Assembly: GCA_016098155.1 (NCBI GenBank)
Contig: JAAAJB010000003.1
Coordinates: forward strand, 99,748-163,747
Direction: 5' to 3'
From: Actinomortierella ambigua
Taxonomy: Eukaryota > Mortierellomycota > Mortierellomycetes > Mortierellales > Mortierellaceae
DNA: 64,000 nucleotides
Shown: positions 42,901-54,449 of the stretch, piece after piece
Numbering within the stretch: position 1 is the stretch's first letter
How the letters are laid out: every line of letters starts with the position of its first letter
Program-made: the position numbers and the translations under genes
The notes under the pieces: model-generated
Database searches by the model: none
What the model saw: only the letters and a program-made list of their open reading frames with translations
What the model was told of the DNA's origin: nothing

Positions 42901-45900
42901 CGTTGTGATTGTAGTGGCTGCTGTGGTTGCTGTTGTGGCTGTGGTTGTAGTTGTAGTGGCTGTTGTGGTTGTAGTGGCTGCTGTGGCTGTAGTGGCTGTT
43001 GTGGTTGTAGTTGCTGTTGTGGCTGTAGTTGCTGTTGTTGCTGCAGTAGTGGCTGTAGTGGCTGCTGTGGTGGTGGTTGTATTTGTAGCTGCTGTTGTCG
43101 CTGGTGCCGGTGCTGCTGACTACGTGGGAGGTGGTGCAGCTGTATGGGCAGCTGTGCTGAATGCAAAGACTGTTTCTTGTGCTTCCTGTGTTTGCCCAGA
43201 TGGCGATTGCTGGTTCTTGTGGAGACACCTCCATAGGGTGGTTGAGAGTCGAGCATAATTTCTGCCCCTGAAGTGCGGCTGCCTCGTGTCCGCTCGGAAG
43301 GTGTGGGGTTGGGCTGAGTAGGTGAGGAAACCTGGTGCTGGTGCTGCTGAGGCTGGTATTGGAGCTGGGACTGTTGCTGTTGCTCCTGCTGCGACTGTCC
43401 TCGCTGTTCGAGTAGAAACTGCTGCTGCTGGACGAGTGCCTCGTGTTGCACTTGGTGCTGCTCCTGCTGCGTGCGCTGTACCTGCTCGAGCAAAAATGTC
43501 TGCTGCCAGTGCTCTTGTTCCAGCTGAGCCTGCTGGAGTCGGTGCTGTTGCTGGAGGGACTCCAGGTCTTGCTGATCCTGCCGTCGCTGCTGTACTTCTA
43601 AAGAGGACGATTCAAACCCTGTGTCAAACGAAGGCAAGCAAAACGCATTCCCACCCAAGGCCCCCTGACTCACACTAACTGGGGGTAGAGATGGTAGGGG
43701 AGAAGCTCCAGGGTCCTCTCCTTGACCGGAAAGCCCCGGCTGCAAATGGGAAGGAGGACATGAGGGCGGCACTAAAGGCTGTCCTTGTGATAGGGATAGC
43801 CGAGACTCCTTGAGGGATGATGACAGAGACTGGTCGTTTAATTGCTGCCGTTGATATTCGCGGTGCTTCAACATCTGCTGCTGTTGTTGTTGGAGCATCC
43901 GCCGCTGATATTGTTGATACCGTTCTTGCAGCCGGCGCCTTTCCTCCCGACCTGATGACCCAACGGAAGAGAACGTACTCATGGTAGACGCTGCAGCGGG
44001 CGTGTGCGATCGGCTACCCTGTTCCCCCCGCCCTTCTTGAGAGAATTTCAAAGCCTGAGGCAATACCTGAGATTGGCTACCTTGCCGTCTGATGGCATTT
44101 CGCTGCTGGGCAGTGAAATAGGTAGTGGGGAGCGTCAGCCGAAGGTCCGGCTTTTGCCATCCATGCTTTGCCTCGAGGCTACTCGCCGGCGGTGGGGATT
44201 GGACTATAGATCCCGAGAGTTGGCGTAGTGATGATAACGATGGGCTGGGCGTACCGTGGTCCTGCAGCGCAGCTTGTCCGCCTCGCATATTTGGGAAGGG
44301 TATTGTGACAGAGAAAGGCGCAGCACGCATCGGCTGCTGAATCTCAGCACGCACCCAGGCTCGTTCTCGATCGTCTAAATGGTTATGCGGCACAAAGCCA
44401 TCCAGCAGGGATTGAAGAGTTGAAGGGTCCATGCTGAACCGACAAAACTGCTGAATGATGCGCAAGTCCACTGCTAGATAGTAGATATCGTCCTTGATGG
44501 CGGAAGGAGCAGCATCCTCTTGGGATGACATTGTGCAGTCAATGTCGGCTGCCACCATGTAGCAAGAGAGCAAGATAACACAGAAAAGAATATTGCAAGA
44601 GAGCAAGATGTTAGAACGTACACACCCAGTGTAGAGCTTACGACGCTTACCCCGCTAAGTCCCAAAACACTAAAGACTGTACACGAAGGCATGTTGCACC
44701 CAAGTTGAGCAGCGTCTGAGAGTGCTGCTCTGGATGGTTAAACCTCAATGTTTCATCTCGGCTGCCTCGAAACTAGGCTTCGCAGGGGCACTGGACAGGC
44801 TGCTCAACTGGTGCAACATCCGCGAATGTCGTCAACATATATGTTGGCGACGGGTTAGGTTCAAGTTAATAACATGCTTACCATCCAAATGACTAGGCGA
44901 CAAGTCGCCTTTGGGCGAAGCTATCGCAAATCTGTGGATTGTGGCTGCCGCGCAGACTGCAGCGTGAATCGAACTGAACATCTGTTGGCAAATCCGATTG
45001 TCTTTGATCAACGACTCGACAATGGACGAGATCATGAGGGCGGAGTCGCGGCACCGACGCTGTGGCGAACTCAGCGTCAAGGGTAAGATGGGTGCAAGAT
45101 CGGTGTTATGCAGGAACGGGCGATAGAGAAGGATCCTTGACATGTGGAATAGTAGCGCATAATAGCTAGGACCATCGAGCTCAAATGCCATTGTCGCCAC
45201 AGGAGATGACGCGCGACTGTTGGAGGCACCGTCTGACGAAGACATGACAGGGCTTCTCATCGACAGATCATCCTGTGCATCCAAAGGGCCGACAGAAGGT
45301 GTGATGATTTTGGATGACTTTGTGCGCTGAGTGCTTTGCACCTGGTGTCCCGCAGACGAAGAATCTCTGAGTGCTGAGCTATGTTGGAGTGACGACGGCA
45401 AAGACTCATACCAATTTGATAAGGACTGATCCAGACTCGAAAACACGGCAGACGAACAAGTAGCCGCTGTTGTGGCACTGTAGAGGCTGAGGATGATCCT
45501 GCCCAAAATCTTTGTCAAGTCTGTCAGATATCGAAAGTGTTGAATCCATGGCTTTTCGTCGCTTTGGAGACTGGTCGGGTAGTCGACAATGCAATCGGCG
45601 TCGCTGATAACCTATCACACCACATGGATGATGACGGATGAGTCTGAGAGACTGTATGGGGCGCTAAAATAAAATAAAATAAAATAAAAGACACTTGAAA
45701 GAGGAGCTTACTCACCATTGGTTTACCCAAGGCAGCAGACGTCCATCGGTCAGCCTGATAACATGTCCACCAAATAGTCTTACGGATCTGCACTTCCCGC
45801 TCCCCAACTATCAGCTGCTCCTGTGGGTCGAGAGGTCGATTAAATCCAAGCTCCTGAGCCATCCGGATGGCCATTCCGATATAAATGAAGCGTGGGCTCG

Positions 45901-47768
45901 CTTTGCCTGCGTGGATCTGACACCAATACAGCATCAGGAGGGCTTGAACAGTTGCCAGCGATGGAATATCGAAACGGCTCTGCAATAGAACCCTCGCGTG
46001 AAACAAAAACTGGTCACCAACCGTCGCCATCCTGCCTGACTCATTGCTGAGCTCCTCATGACCGGCATATTTCGCGGCAGCTGCACACATGGCGACCAAC
46101 AAAAGTGGGTCTGGTGGGTTATTGCTATCCCGTAGTTGAGACAGGAAGAGCTTTTTGTCGACAATCATCCATGTCGGGTGGAAACACTCAAAGTAGACGT
46201 GGACAAGATATTGAATGATATTCTTGTTGGTGACGAAACCCGCCGACTGGGGAGAGGAGCTATGCGATGACGCTTGATGAGAGCCCCGCTGGGAACCTAA
46301 AGAGACCAGTAAAAAAGTTATTGTTGGTGGTGCACCATTAAAGTGTCATACAATGGATGAAGTTAGTACAGTATCTCGGCCATCAATATCATCGGGGATA
46401 ATGGAAGAGACGATCGCGGTAATTATCCCTACCAATCTGATCACTGTTCAAAGGAGGCGTTGATGGTGCTGCAAGAGCAACACCCGATCCTGAAAACTTT
46501 GGTGCGGGTTGGGCTGTTGTCACGGCTTTGGTGAGGATATGAAAGAGGTCAGGGAGGCTGGTATCATGGTGAAGGACAAAGGCTGGGAGATTCTTGGAGT
46601 GCTGTGTGTTTGCTGTGCTGAATGTCGACTGAGGGCTTCCAGACCCACTGGCGGCGCTCGGTTCGCTCGTTTGGTGAGCACGATAGGCGTGGCTGAACGT
46701 CTCGGGCTCGGACGACTTTATGGAGGTTGAGAGCAGTTTGTTGTCTGCTGTAGAATCTCTGATGAACGAATGGGAGACATTTTCTGTGCCAGCGCGACCG
46801 TTTTCCCGAAGGCTTTCGGTGGACGACGATGGTCTCGGGCTAGGACCGATTTTTCCATGAGCATGGGTGGACTCGGGAATTGGTACAGTTGGATGCAGCT
46901 CCGAACTAGTGCGCATTGGTGTGGACAAACCGCGTGCAACAGGGTCTGAGCGGGCCTCTACTGGCCGGGAGGAGGTGCGAGACTGTAGTGCCGACTTGCC
47001 CTTGTTCTTGTCTTTTGACGATTGAGGCACTTCAACGTACGAGCACTCATAGCCGAGCCTTTCACATCGATTGCACGTCGGCTGGCCATCGCACTTGATC
47101 TTCTTCTTGCGACAGGCAAGACACGCATTGTAAACTTTGATTCGCCATGGATGCGTCTGGGCAAGAATTTGGTTCTGGCTGAGGGGCACGGAGCTTTTTG
47201 GTTTGGCAGAGGACGTTGTCGACGAAGGGTCTGAGGCACCCCCGCTGGAAAATGCTGGAGGCAGGTTTCTGGAGCTTGGAGGTGGCATGGAGCGCTGGAG
47301 GGTCACTGTCTGCAACTGAGCCTGAGACTGGGGATGTTGGAAAGGTGGACTTGTTGACGAAGGCTGCGAGCTGAAAGTGGATGAAAGGCTAGGTGCAGCG
47401 AGAGGGGGAGGCAGGAGACCGGATGAGTAGCTGTGATGGGGCCACGAGGGATACTGCTGATATTGGGGAGAATTTAGGGAGATGCCCACCACTGACGGGG
47501 GATATGGGTATGGTAGCTGAGGTGGGGGGCAGTGGATGTAGCAGGGTTGCTGGAGACCCTGTGGTGTTGGCGACCCAGCAACAGTGTGACAGGAGGAACT
47601 CCTGAGATAGCCGCTCCCACCTTGCTGTGGTGGGAGAGGAGGAGGGTGTGGTCGTTGCTGTAGAGCTAGTTGCTCTCGTTGCGGGTAATGTTGTTGTTGC
47701 TGATGCTGCTGCAGGCGACTTGCTGAAAGGTCGCCATCCATATCGCCACACGTTGATGTGGACGACAT
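39935..47768 (-). CDS. Large Zn(II)2Cys6 transcription factor with Gln-rich C-terminus
   Basis: Exons with agreeing phases: 47768-46433, 46296-45716, 45611-44882, and at the other end 44548(?)-42620 joined to 42519-39935. The binuclear cluster NACLACRKKKIKCDGQPTCNRCERLGYEC lies near residues 212-240. The fungal middle homology region follows (VYFECFHPTWMIVDKKLFL, LMLYWCQIHAGKASPRFIYIGMAIRMAQELGFNR, IRKTIWWTCYQADRWTSAALGKP, YYALLFHMSRILLYRPFL). A short exon, tentatively 44765-44651, gives DETLRFNHPEQHSQTLLNLG...VFWDLAG and suits the family, but its end does not phase with the next frame, so the junction at 44650-44549 is unresolved. The rest is Gln-rich (QPL/QQPLQ repeats at 42840-43080, 27 Gln in a row at 41582-41662) and Ser-rich: activation or condensate-type sequence. 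The protein is nuclear; its targets are unknown. Two adjacent genes remain possible but leave only about 100 bp between them. Confidence 0.75.
41582..41662 (-). repeat. CAG/CAA tract encoding 27 consecutive glutamines
   Basis: An uninterrupted run of 27 Gln codons, mixing CAG and CAA, inside the last exon of the transcription factor. More Gln follow after a single Glu. Confidence 0.9.
42840..43080 (-). repeat. Degenerate QPL/QPQQ-coding repeat array
   Basis: Short units of the type CAACCACAACAGCCACTA are repeated with small changes and encode LQPQQP- and QPLQPQ-like peptides within the transcription factor. Confidence 0.75.
45667..45688. repeat. Short AAAAT microsatellite in an intron
   Basis: Four TAAAA-type units in the intron between the second and third exons of the transcription factor. 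Confidence 0.7.
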
Positions 47769-50244
47769 GCGAAGCTAAAGAGTAGTGCAACGAGCAAGAT
47801 GGTGCAGAGAGAAGGAAGAGAGAGAAGGAAGAGAGAGAAGGAAGAGAGAGAGAGAGGAAGAGAGAGAAGGAAGAGAGAGAGAGGAAGAGAGAGAGGAAGA
47901 GAGAGAGAGAGAAAACGTCGATGGATGAGTGTGGGAGTTGAATTTGGAAATGATAAAGAGCAAAGACGGTAAACTTTCAGTTAAAAAAGGGGGAGGGAGG
48001 GAGGGGTGGTGGCGTCCAACAAAGCACTTCATCGAAAACCAGAGAAGGATATCGAAACATTGCACAAATCTCAAGTGGACAGGCACCGTTCGTTCGGGCA
48101 CTGGGAGATAGAACCTTCTTCACAATCATCTGAGCCTTGCGCGCCGGGTGCAATGAAAAAGGGGAGGGGGGGGATGCACACAAAGCAAAGGAAGGGAGAG
48201 GGACGGAAGGAAGGCCACATACGATCACGAGCACGTGTAAAGTGTCGGCAACTGAGCTGATCAGTTGGGGTTCGGGGAATGGTGCGTGCACTAAAGCAGG
48301 GTTGAAGTGGTCAATTGATCACCCAATTACTGATTGGATTGATTCAGGAAGGCGGGGCGAGAGAGGGGGGGGGCAACGACGTCTGAGGTGAATCGCTGAA
48401 TCGCTTTATTGTCGCCGTGGTCCTCGCTCCTGAGATGTCACTTTCAAAGGGTCAACCGAGAAAGGGTTTGCGACAAAGTCCCTGAATGCTCTGGAGATTT
48501 ATGCGGCAAGTAGAGAATAGGCTGTTTTTACCTTGGCACTGTGAGATATGAGTATGAAGTCGGTGTCTAAAATGAAAACTCGTAGTCTACCAAAGTGGTG
48601 CGAAAAGTATGAGGTCAAGGTTCATCCTTTGACATCATCAAGGGAGAGTGTGTGTGTGTGCGTGTGGTATATTAGTGTGTTTGTGTGTTTGCACTTGACT
48701 ATCTTGGGACCAACCGTGGCTGTGGGCAAGTTGGAGACAGAGAGGGAGATGACAGAGAGACAACCTAGGGCTTGAAAAGGAATAGCACATACTCACAAGA
48801 CCCTTCCCCTGAGAGACTGTCTTGAACAATGAAAGACGGCCCTCTGCGCTGGGCGTGTAGACAGAGGACTTTCTGCTAACTGTCAGTCAATCAGTCAGTC
48901 AGTCTGCGATGGGGGTGCGAGAAGGGTGCTCAAGGTCACAGAAAGGCGAAGGGGAGAAAAGGGAGGAAGGGGTAAGCGTGCGCCCCACTCGAAGGGTATT
49001 TATTGATTTACTCATGGACGGACTTTGTGCCCCTCAACGTCATCGCCCGGGTGCGATGACGACGATTGTCTGTCTGTCCCTCTCTCTCTCTCTCTCTCTC
49101 CCTCTCCCGTTCTCTCTTACACTCATCATCACCACCCGCTCGTCAGAGCTCATTGATCATGCAGCCGACTACACCTTAAGTATTGTCCACCCCCCCTCTC
49201 ACTTCCCCACCTCAGTTTCCTTTATACCGACGCCCCTCGCAGTGCAAAGAGGTAAATGTCATGAAAAGGGCGCGAAAAATTGGGGAACTCCTCGTATTTG
49301 AATAAGATCTATAACGTTATCATTGTTCCGTGGACAAAAGGGTGCCTGTGGGCTCGGTACTCTCCAACCTTCCCTCCCCTTTTGTTTTTTTTTCTGCAGC
49401 AATATGCATTCAACAAGCAAAGATGGTGAAGGGGGAAGCATGGCATAAGAGCCAAAGAATGCATTCATGAATATAATGTTGACTCAGTGCTGGTTTACAT
49501 ATGCCTCTAGCGGCTGTGGCATGGGTGTTCAACGGGTCCAAATTAGGTTCGTAGTCTAAAGTTGCCTCCATGCTGGCTGAGTACTGTACCTCCCCCTCCG
49601 CCTCCAAGGGTTGCACCCCTTTCCCGTCCCTTTCATACGTAGAGTAAACTAGACTTACCATACCTGCAATATTGCGACAAACAGTGCCTTCTTTTCGCGA
49701 TTGTGCGCAAGTTTCTGTCACCCAATTTTTTTTAAAGTTTTTGTTCGTTGTGTGGGGCACAGGGTGTGGTCCAAAGTCTTCGGTCCCTTAGAGATAGCAC
49801 TCTCACTCGCATTCATGAGCTACATTTGCCCGATCCATCGTTAAAAGTGTCACACGGGGGCATGGAAAAACGTTAAAGAATAACCTGGAAAAAGAAATGG
49901 ACGAAGAGAGATGCTCCCGTCATATTGTATACAACGGGACGAGAAGAAAGGTCCTATCATACTGTACTATGGTACTGACCCTCCCCCCTTTTCTCCATTC
50001 AAGGACAGGGATTGACCCACGAGAATGAAGGGAGCAGAGTTGTTCGCTCCTGTGTATATTCAGTAACAGGGCAAGCATTCTATTGCATACTCACCTCATG
50101 CTCTTCCCAGTGTTCGTGTTCAAACTTCCCATTGCCCTACAACTGTGGTGAGAAGGGAAGCATTTGCTTGATTTCCCTTTTCCTTCTTATGAGTAAAAAG
50201 ATAACAACATATACACTCTTACCCCCTTCTGTCCTCGCTGGGAA
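47769..50244. other. Gene-free stretch upstream of the transcription factor, 2.5 kb
   Basis: Bases 47803-47913 are a GA-rich tract directly upstream of the transcription-factor ATG, a likely promoter/leader element. Further on are a GT run (48648-48664), a CAGT-like run (48883-48903) and a CT run (49078-49106). The frame 49760-49410 on the minus strand is open for 116 codons but looks arbitrary. No gene is supported. Confidence 0.45.
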
Positions 50245-50640
50245 ATGAAGATAAGGAGATATGTCCAACAGCAGCGCCAGTCCAGCCAGAATCCATTCCT
50301 CTATGCCGCCTTTGTCGCCATGTCGTTCGTTATCCTTCTACTCTTTGGCTTCTTTTTGCCAGTGGACCAACCGAGAGAAGCTGTCTCCGGAGGAGCAAGC
50401 GCTTACAATGGACAAGTGCCTCCGCTTCCTCCAACTCTACCTTCCACGAGAACGATCAGCACACAAACAGCACCATCACCATCTACGGTAGACTCACAAC
50501 TACACCACGCCCAAGGCGATCGACTGCCTTCCGCCCAACAGTACCAACAGGGTCATCGCGCAGCATCCCCTCTACCGCTCCCTCTCGGTCACTACCCCCC
50601 AGCAAGATCGACGAGACCCCATCCTCGGTCAGGGCCCTGA
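50245..50640 (+). CDS. Possible small single-pass membrane protein or gene remnant
   Basis: An open frame of 131 codons. Residues 18-40 (PFLYAAFVAMSFVILLLFGFFLP) form a clear membrane helix after a basic N-terminus, which fits a type II signal anchor. The rest is Pro/Ser/Thr/Gln-rich. The other two frames also give protein-like stretches downstream (for example KLSPEEQALTMDKCLRFLQL, and TPKAIDCLPPNSTNRVIAQ), so this could be the start of a longer type II protein broken by frameshifts. I do not recognise a family. Confidence 0.3.
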   Translation: MKIRRYVQQQRQSSQNPFLYAAFVAMSFVILLLFGFFLPVDQPREAVSGGASAYNGQVPPLPPTLPSTRTISTQTAPSPSTVDSQLHHAQGDRLPSAQQYQQGHRAASPLPLPLGHYPPARSTRPHPRSGP

Positions 50641-51631
50641 TCCTCGTGGGAAATAACTGACAGCCTGGGCCAGAAACAGCAGACGGACTCGCAGACTAGG
50701 AAAGAGAAGCAAGGGCGATCCTGGCAACAGCAGAAACTACCACGTCAGTCGAGCGGTGTACTCATAACCGAGAACATTCGACCACCCAGCATATCATCCG
50801 ATTGAACTTTTTCGAAGGTCGTTGGAGGAGGCTTGAGCGTGCCGATTTTTTTTTTTCATCCAACAAAGGAGAGGTAGACCACTACCTTCCTCCTCTTCTC
50901 AAGCAGTATCAAGGCGCTGCAGTAGTAGCAACATGATCCCATGTATATAGACGAGCACTCGGATCTATCACGTCATTGCTACCCCTCACCTTCGTCGTCT
51001 CCACATTGACTTTGCGCAATGATTCAGCAGACGATAGACAGTACTCTTGAAGTATACCATATCGTGCTCCATGTCCAGTGAGTGAACACAGACAGCATAC
51101 ACACATTCCACTCATATTTATATACAAACACACACGCACACCCTCTCTCTCTCTCCCTCTCTCTTTCTCCTGGCAGAAGAGAGCAACGCTATTTTTCCGC
51201 TCTAATGTCTTTAGTGCCCCAGGGCCGCATAACGCCTGGTGGGTGATATCACGGACAGGTCATGTGGGATGTGGCTGTGTGCAATTGTCCTAATATTGTG
51301 TTCACTTTTGGTAGAAGACACACTGACTCCTGTTCCTGCTCTTGCTCTTGCTCCTTTTTTTTTTTTTTTTTTTTTTTTTTTCATGGGTACTGTTCCAGCT
51401 TCCCCACCCTCCCCATGTACACCAAAAAGAACTCGCACAAGTAATCTCGGAACTGGCTCTGGTGAACGGTTCAGCGAAAAGACCATTTGGTCGAATATCC
51501 AGATTCAGCTCTCCTCCTCCTTCGACCATCATCCATTTTGTTCCATTTTTTTTTTATTTTGATACCCCTTCTTCTTCCTATTCAATAGAAAGAAGGCTGT
51601 TGTTTTATGTGTGCGTGTGTTTTTTTTTTGT
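50641..51631. other. Intergenic stretch, about 1 kb
   Basis: No gene is supported. There is a long T run at about 51354-51380 and CT-rich sequence at 51144-51170. The last part is the 3' flank of the PRE9 gene. Confidence 0.4.
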
Positions 51632-53084
51632 TTACTGCTTGGCCTCGTCAGTCTTGCTGAGCAAGTCGTTCTCCTTCAGCAGCGCCTCAATCTCATTTGT
51701 GCTGAAAATTCTGCGAATCACCCGACCATCCTTAATCTCAAGCGTAGCAAATTCCACTGAAGGATGAAGAAAAAAGGGTGAAGAAAAAAAGGATGAATAT
51801 AAAAAAAAACAAGATCGTCAATACCTCTTTGCGGTTTTCTTCTGTCATCTCATGGGACCTTTACATCAAAAAGAACAGAAAGAAAATGAATAAGGCACTT
51901 ACGCTTATCAGGGCCCAATGCAGTGGTATCCATAGTCTTGGAGAGCACTTTGATGGCCAGGTTCTTGGCCTCCTGCAGTGTCAGTCCTTCGTCCTTGTAC
52001 TCCTGTCGGAGGATACCCTGTGCGGCGGCGGTGTTGGCGCCGATGCACGTCGCCTTCCAACCACTGTAGTTGCCCGAGGGGTCCGAGTGATACAGCTGGA
52101 ATCCATAGTGCTCATCCCAACCGGCATAGATGAATGACACGCCAAAGGGACGCAGACCACCATATTGTGTGTAGCCCTGCTTCAAATCACACAGCTTCTG
52201 CACCAGTTGCTCGCATGGCATGTCCTCGTTGAACGTGTACAGGTATTGCTGCGCCGAGCGTTGCACATAGTCAATCAGAATATTAGCGTCCGATGTGATT
52301 CCTGCCACACCACAGATCATGTTGCTATAAAAAAAATCATGAAGAGAAGGACATGGAAAAAGAGGTTCCAGGATCAATGGGTTATTAGTTAAAGACATTC
52401 CATCTTAAAGTACGGCATCTCCAAACACAAACTAAAAAACAGACCACCAGACAAGGAAAGATATCAAAATCAAAAACAGAAAAAAAAAGACACATACTCG
52501 TTAATGATATAGACCTTCTCGCCTCCAGTCGTTTGATCCAAAAGCTTCGAGGCAACCTTCTTTTCTGCAGCAATCACCACGCCCTCCTTCGACAGAATGC
52601 CTAGTGCTGTGCTAGCGTGCGAGATGGCCTCCATCGCATACTCGACCTGGTATAGGCGGCCTGTTGAATAGAGTCGATTGGGGGGGACAGAATTCATTAG
52701 TTGGAAATAGCAACAACGATGGGCCTTCGACGTCGTAGTACGCGTCATCTATCCAGTGAGCCAAAGGGAGAGGGGTGGGGGACGCGTTTGGTGATGCCAA
52801 TAGCAAAATAGCCTGGGACCGTATGAAAGATCCTATTGCGCGCCAATATGCACATAATACTGTTCTCCCGAGGATCCGTTATCTCGCTCAAGTCCAAGAG
52901 GTGCAACATGTGCCACCAGCTCGAGTATCCCAGGCACAGGTTGTTCGAACTCATAAACCAAGTGGAGCGAGGTTCATCACAGAAGAGTTAGGTCGAGCTG
53001 GCTGGCGGGAGATGGAGAGTGAAAGAATAGACACTTGCCTTCAGGCGAGAAAATGGTTGTGCGGGAATCGTAGCGTCGAGACAT
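51632..53084 (-). CDS. PRE9: 20S proteasome subunit alpha-3 (PRE9/PSMA4)
   Basis: Four exons in phase: 53084-53039, 52660-52498, 52324-51903 and 51756-51632, giving 251 residues, normal for the family. It is one of seven alpha subunits of the 20S core ring and has no catalytic Thr. The diagnostic N-terminus [28 protein letters not shown] is split by the first intron, then [64 protein letters not shown] and [26 protein letters not shown] identify alpha-3 rather than other alpha subunits. Intron 1 begins GCAAGT rather than GT and ends CAACAG, a GC-AG intron. The gene shares a 285-bp divergent promoter region with RPB11. Confidence 0.96.
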
Positions 53085-53369
53085 GGTGTGCGGTAGGGTG
53101 AATGGGGAGAAATGAGAGTGGAGGTGTAGTAAGGGGACAAAAAATAATGATGCATGGCCCACGCAAGCGACGCGTTGCCCCCCACGGCACAGCGTGACTG
53201 CCAAATGCTAGCGAAAGACAGACGCTCGCTTGCTGAGATTTCGCATGACGGAGCAGAATCAGTCATCGTCCGCCGCTGCTGCACAGCACTTTAAATGATC
53301 TTGATGCATTGATGCATCTCTTTGTTTTAAACTTGAACTGGACACTGCACAACTACAAGAACCATCATC
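53085..53369. promoter_or_regulatory. Divergent promoter region between PRE9 and RPB11
   Basis: The 285 bp lie between two outward-facing start codons, so both promoters must be here. I see no TATA box and do not recognise a proteasome-type (PACE-like) element. Confidence 0.5.
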
Positions 53370-54178
53370 ATGAACGCACCCGACAGATTCGAGTTGTTTG
53401 TCTTGCCTGATGGCGTTAAAAAGTATGGTGGAACTACATTTGGCAGGATACACCTCCGAGGACCCTTTGTTCCTGTTGTTTTTTTTTCCTCGGTTATCAA
53501 GGAACTCACGCTGTTTCTTCTCTTCGTTTCCTCTAGGCTGACCATCACACCTGACACAAAGATCCCCAATGCCGCAACGTTCAAGATCGAGAAGGAGGAC
53601 CACACATTAGCCAACATGCTCAGAATGTATGGGAGAAAGAAGCGCCGAAGTGATCGGACTGAGGATGGCAAGTGCCCAACGCAGACTCTCCACGCGTGCT
53701 CAAACTCAACATTCCCAACGCTCTGTCCCGTTTGATCTGAAAAAAAAAATGCTAATAGGCAATTGCTGGAAGACCCCAAGGTGCTCTTTGCTGGATACAA
53801 GATGCCCCACCCCTTGGACCATTACTTCATCCTCAAGGTGCAAACAACACCTGACACAACACCTGCACATGCACTCGGTAACGCCATCACAGAACTTATC
53901 CAGACTGTTGGAGCCATGAAGAACAAGTTTGAGGTAGGACACTCGCTCCCCCTCCCCCCCCTTTTTTCCCTCTTGTTGATCATGAAATACTTCCAGTACA
54001 AGTGCGAAGAAAGGTCGAAGCATGCTTCAGATAATTGACATCGTTCTATTATTCGAATCACCTTGAAACAAAACAATAGATGGACCTCATTCGAGCAAGA
54101 GCTTTCGAGGAGGCAAAATCCAACCCTGTGGGCGATGCAGACGATTTGTCATCACACAACGTAGACATGGACTTTTAG
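53370..54178 (+). CDS. RPB11: RNA polymerase II subunit RPB11
   Basis: Four exons in phase: 53370-53422, 53537-53626, 53759-53933 and 54080-54178, giving 138 residues. RPB11 pairs with RPB3 in Pol II in the role of a bacterial alpha subunit. The sequence runs [75 protein letters not shown] (the conserved core), then a C-terminal helix TELIQTVGAMKNKFEMDLIRAR. A short acidic tail extends beyond the usual length of about 120. Every splice site has a canonical GT and AG. The gene converges with the UBX gene (271 bp between stops). Confidence 0.96.
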
Positions 54179-54449
54179 TCGCCAACCTCTGCACAAACTC
54201 TTCCATCCTTAATCACATTGTAACACTACATCAACAAAAAACATTTTCGTGCTTTTTTTTGTGCAATTGCGAATCTATGAGCGACTGAAAAGTGAAACGG
54301 GACTGCTGGCTTGCTATTCGAGAGGAGAATGGCGGTGAAAGGAAAGGCGTGATAAAAAAAAAAAATAGCGTCCATCCTGTTTGTTGCGCACACTTGAAAA
54401 AAAAGGGGACGTTGGGGAGTGGGGGTGGGGAAGCTATGCCCTTCTTCAT

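Noticed and set aside
42673..43258. Plus-strand frames rich in Cys/Ser or Val/Ala (148 and 139 codons)
   Set aside because: They are the antisense of CAA/CAG-type Gln and Pro codons of the transcription factor and are repetitive only for that reason.
49410..49760. Minus-strand open frame of 116 codons
   Set aside because: It has no family likeness, hydrophobic pattern or conserved motif, and sits in a gene-poor stretch.
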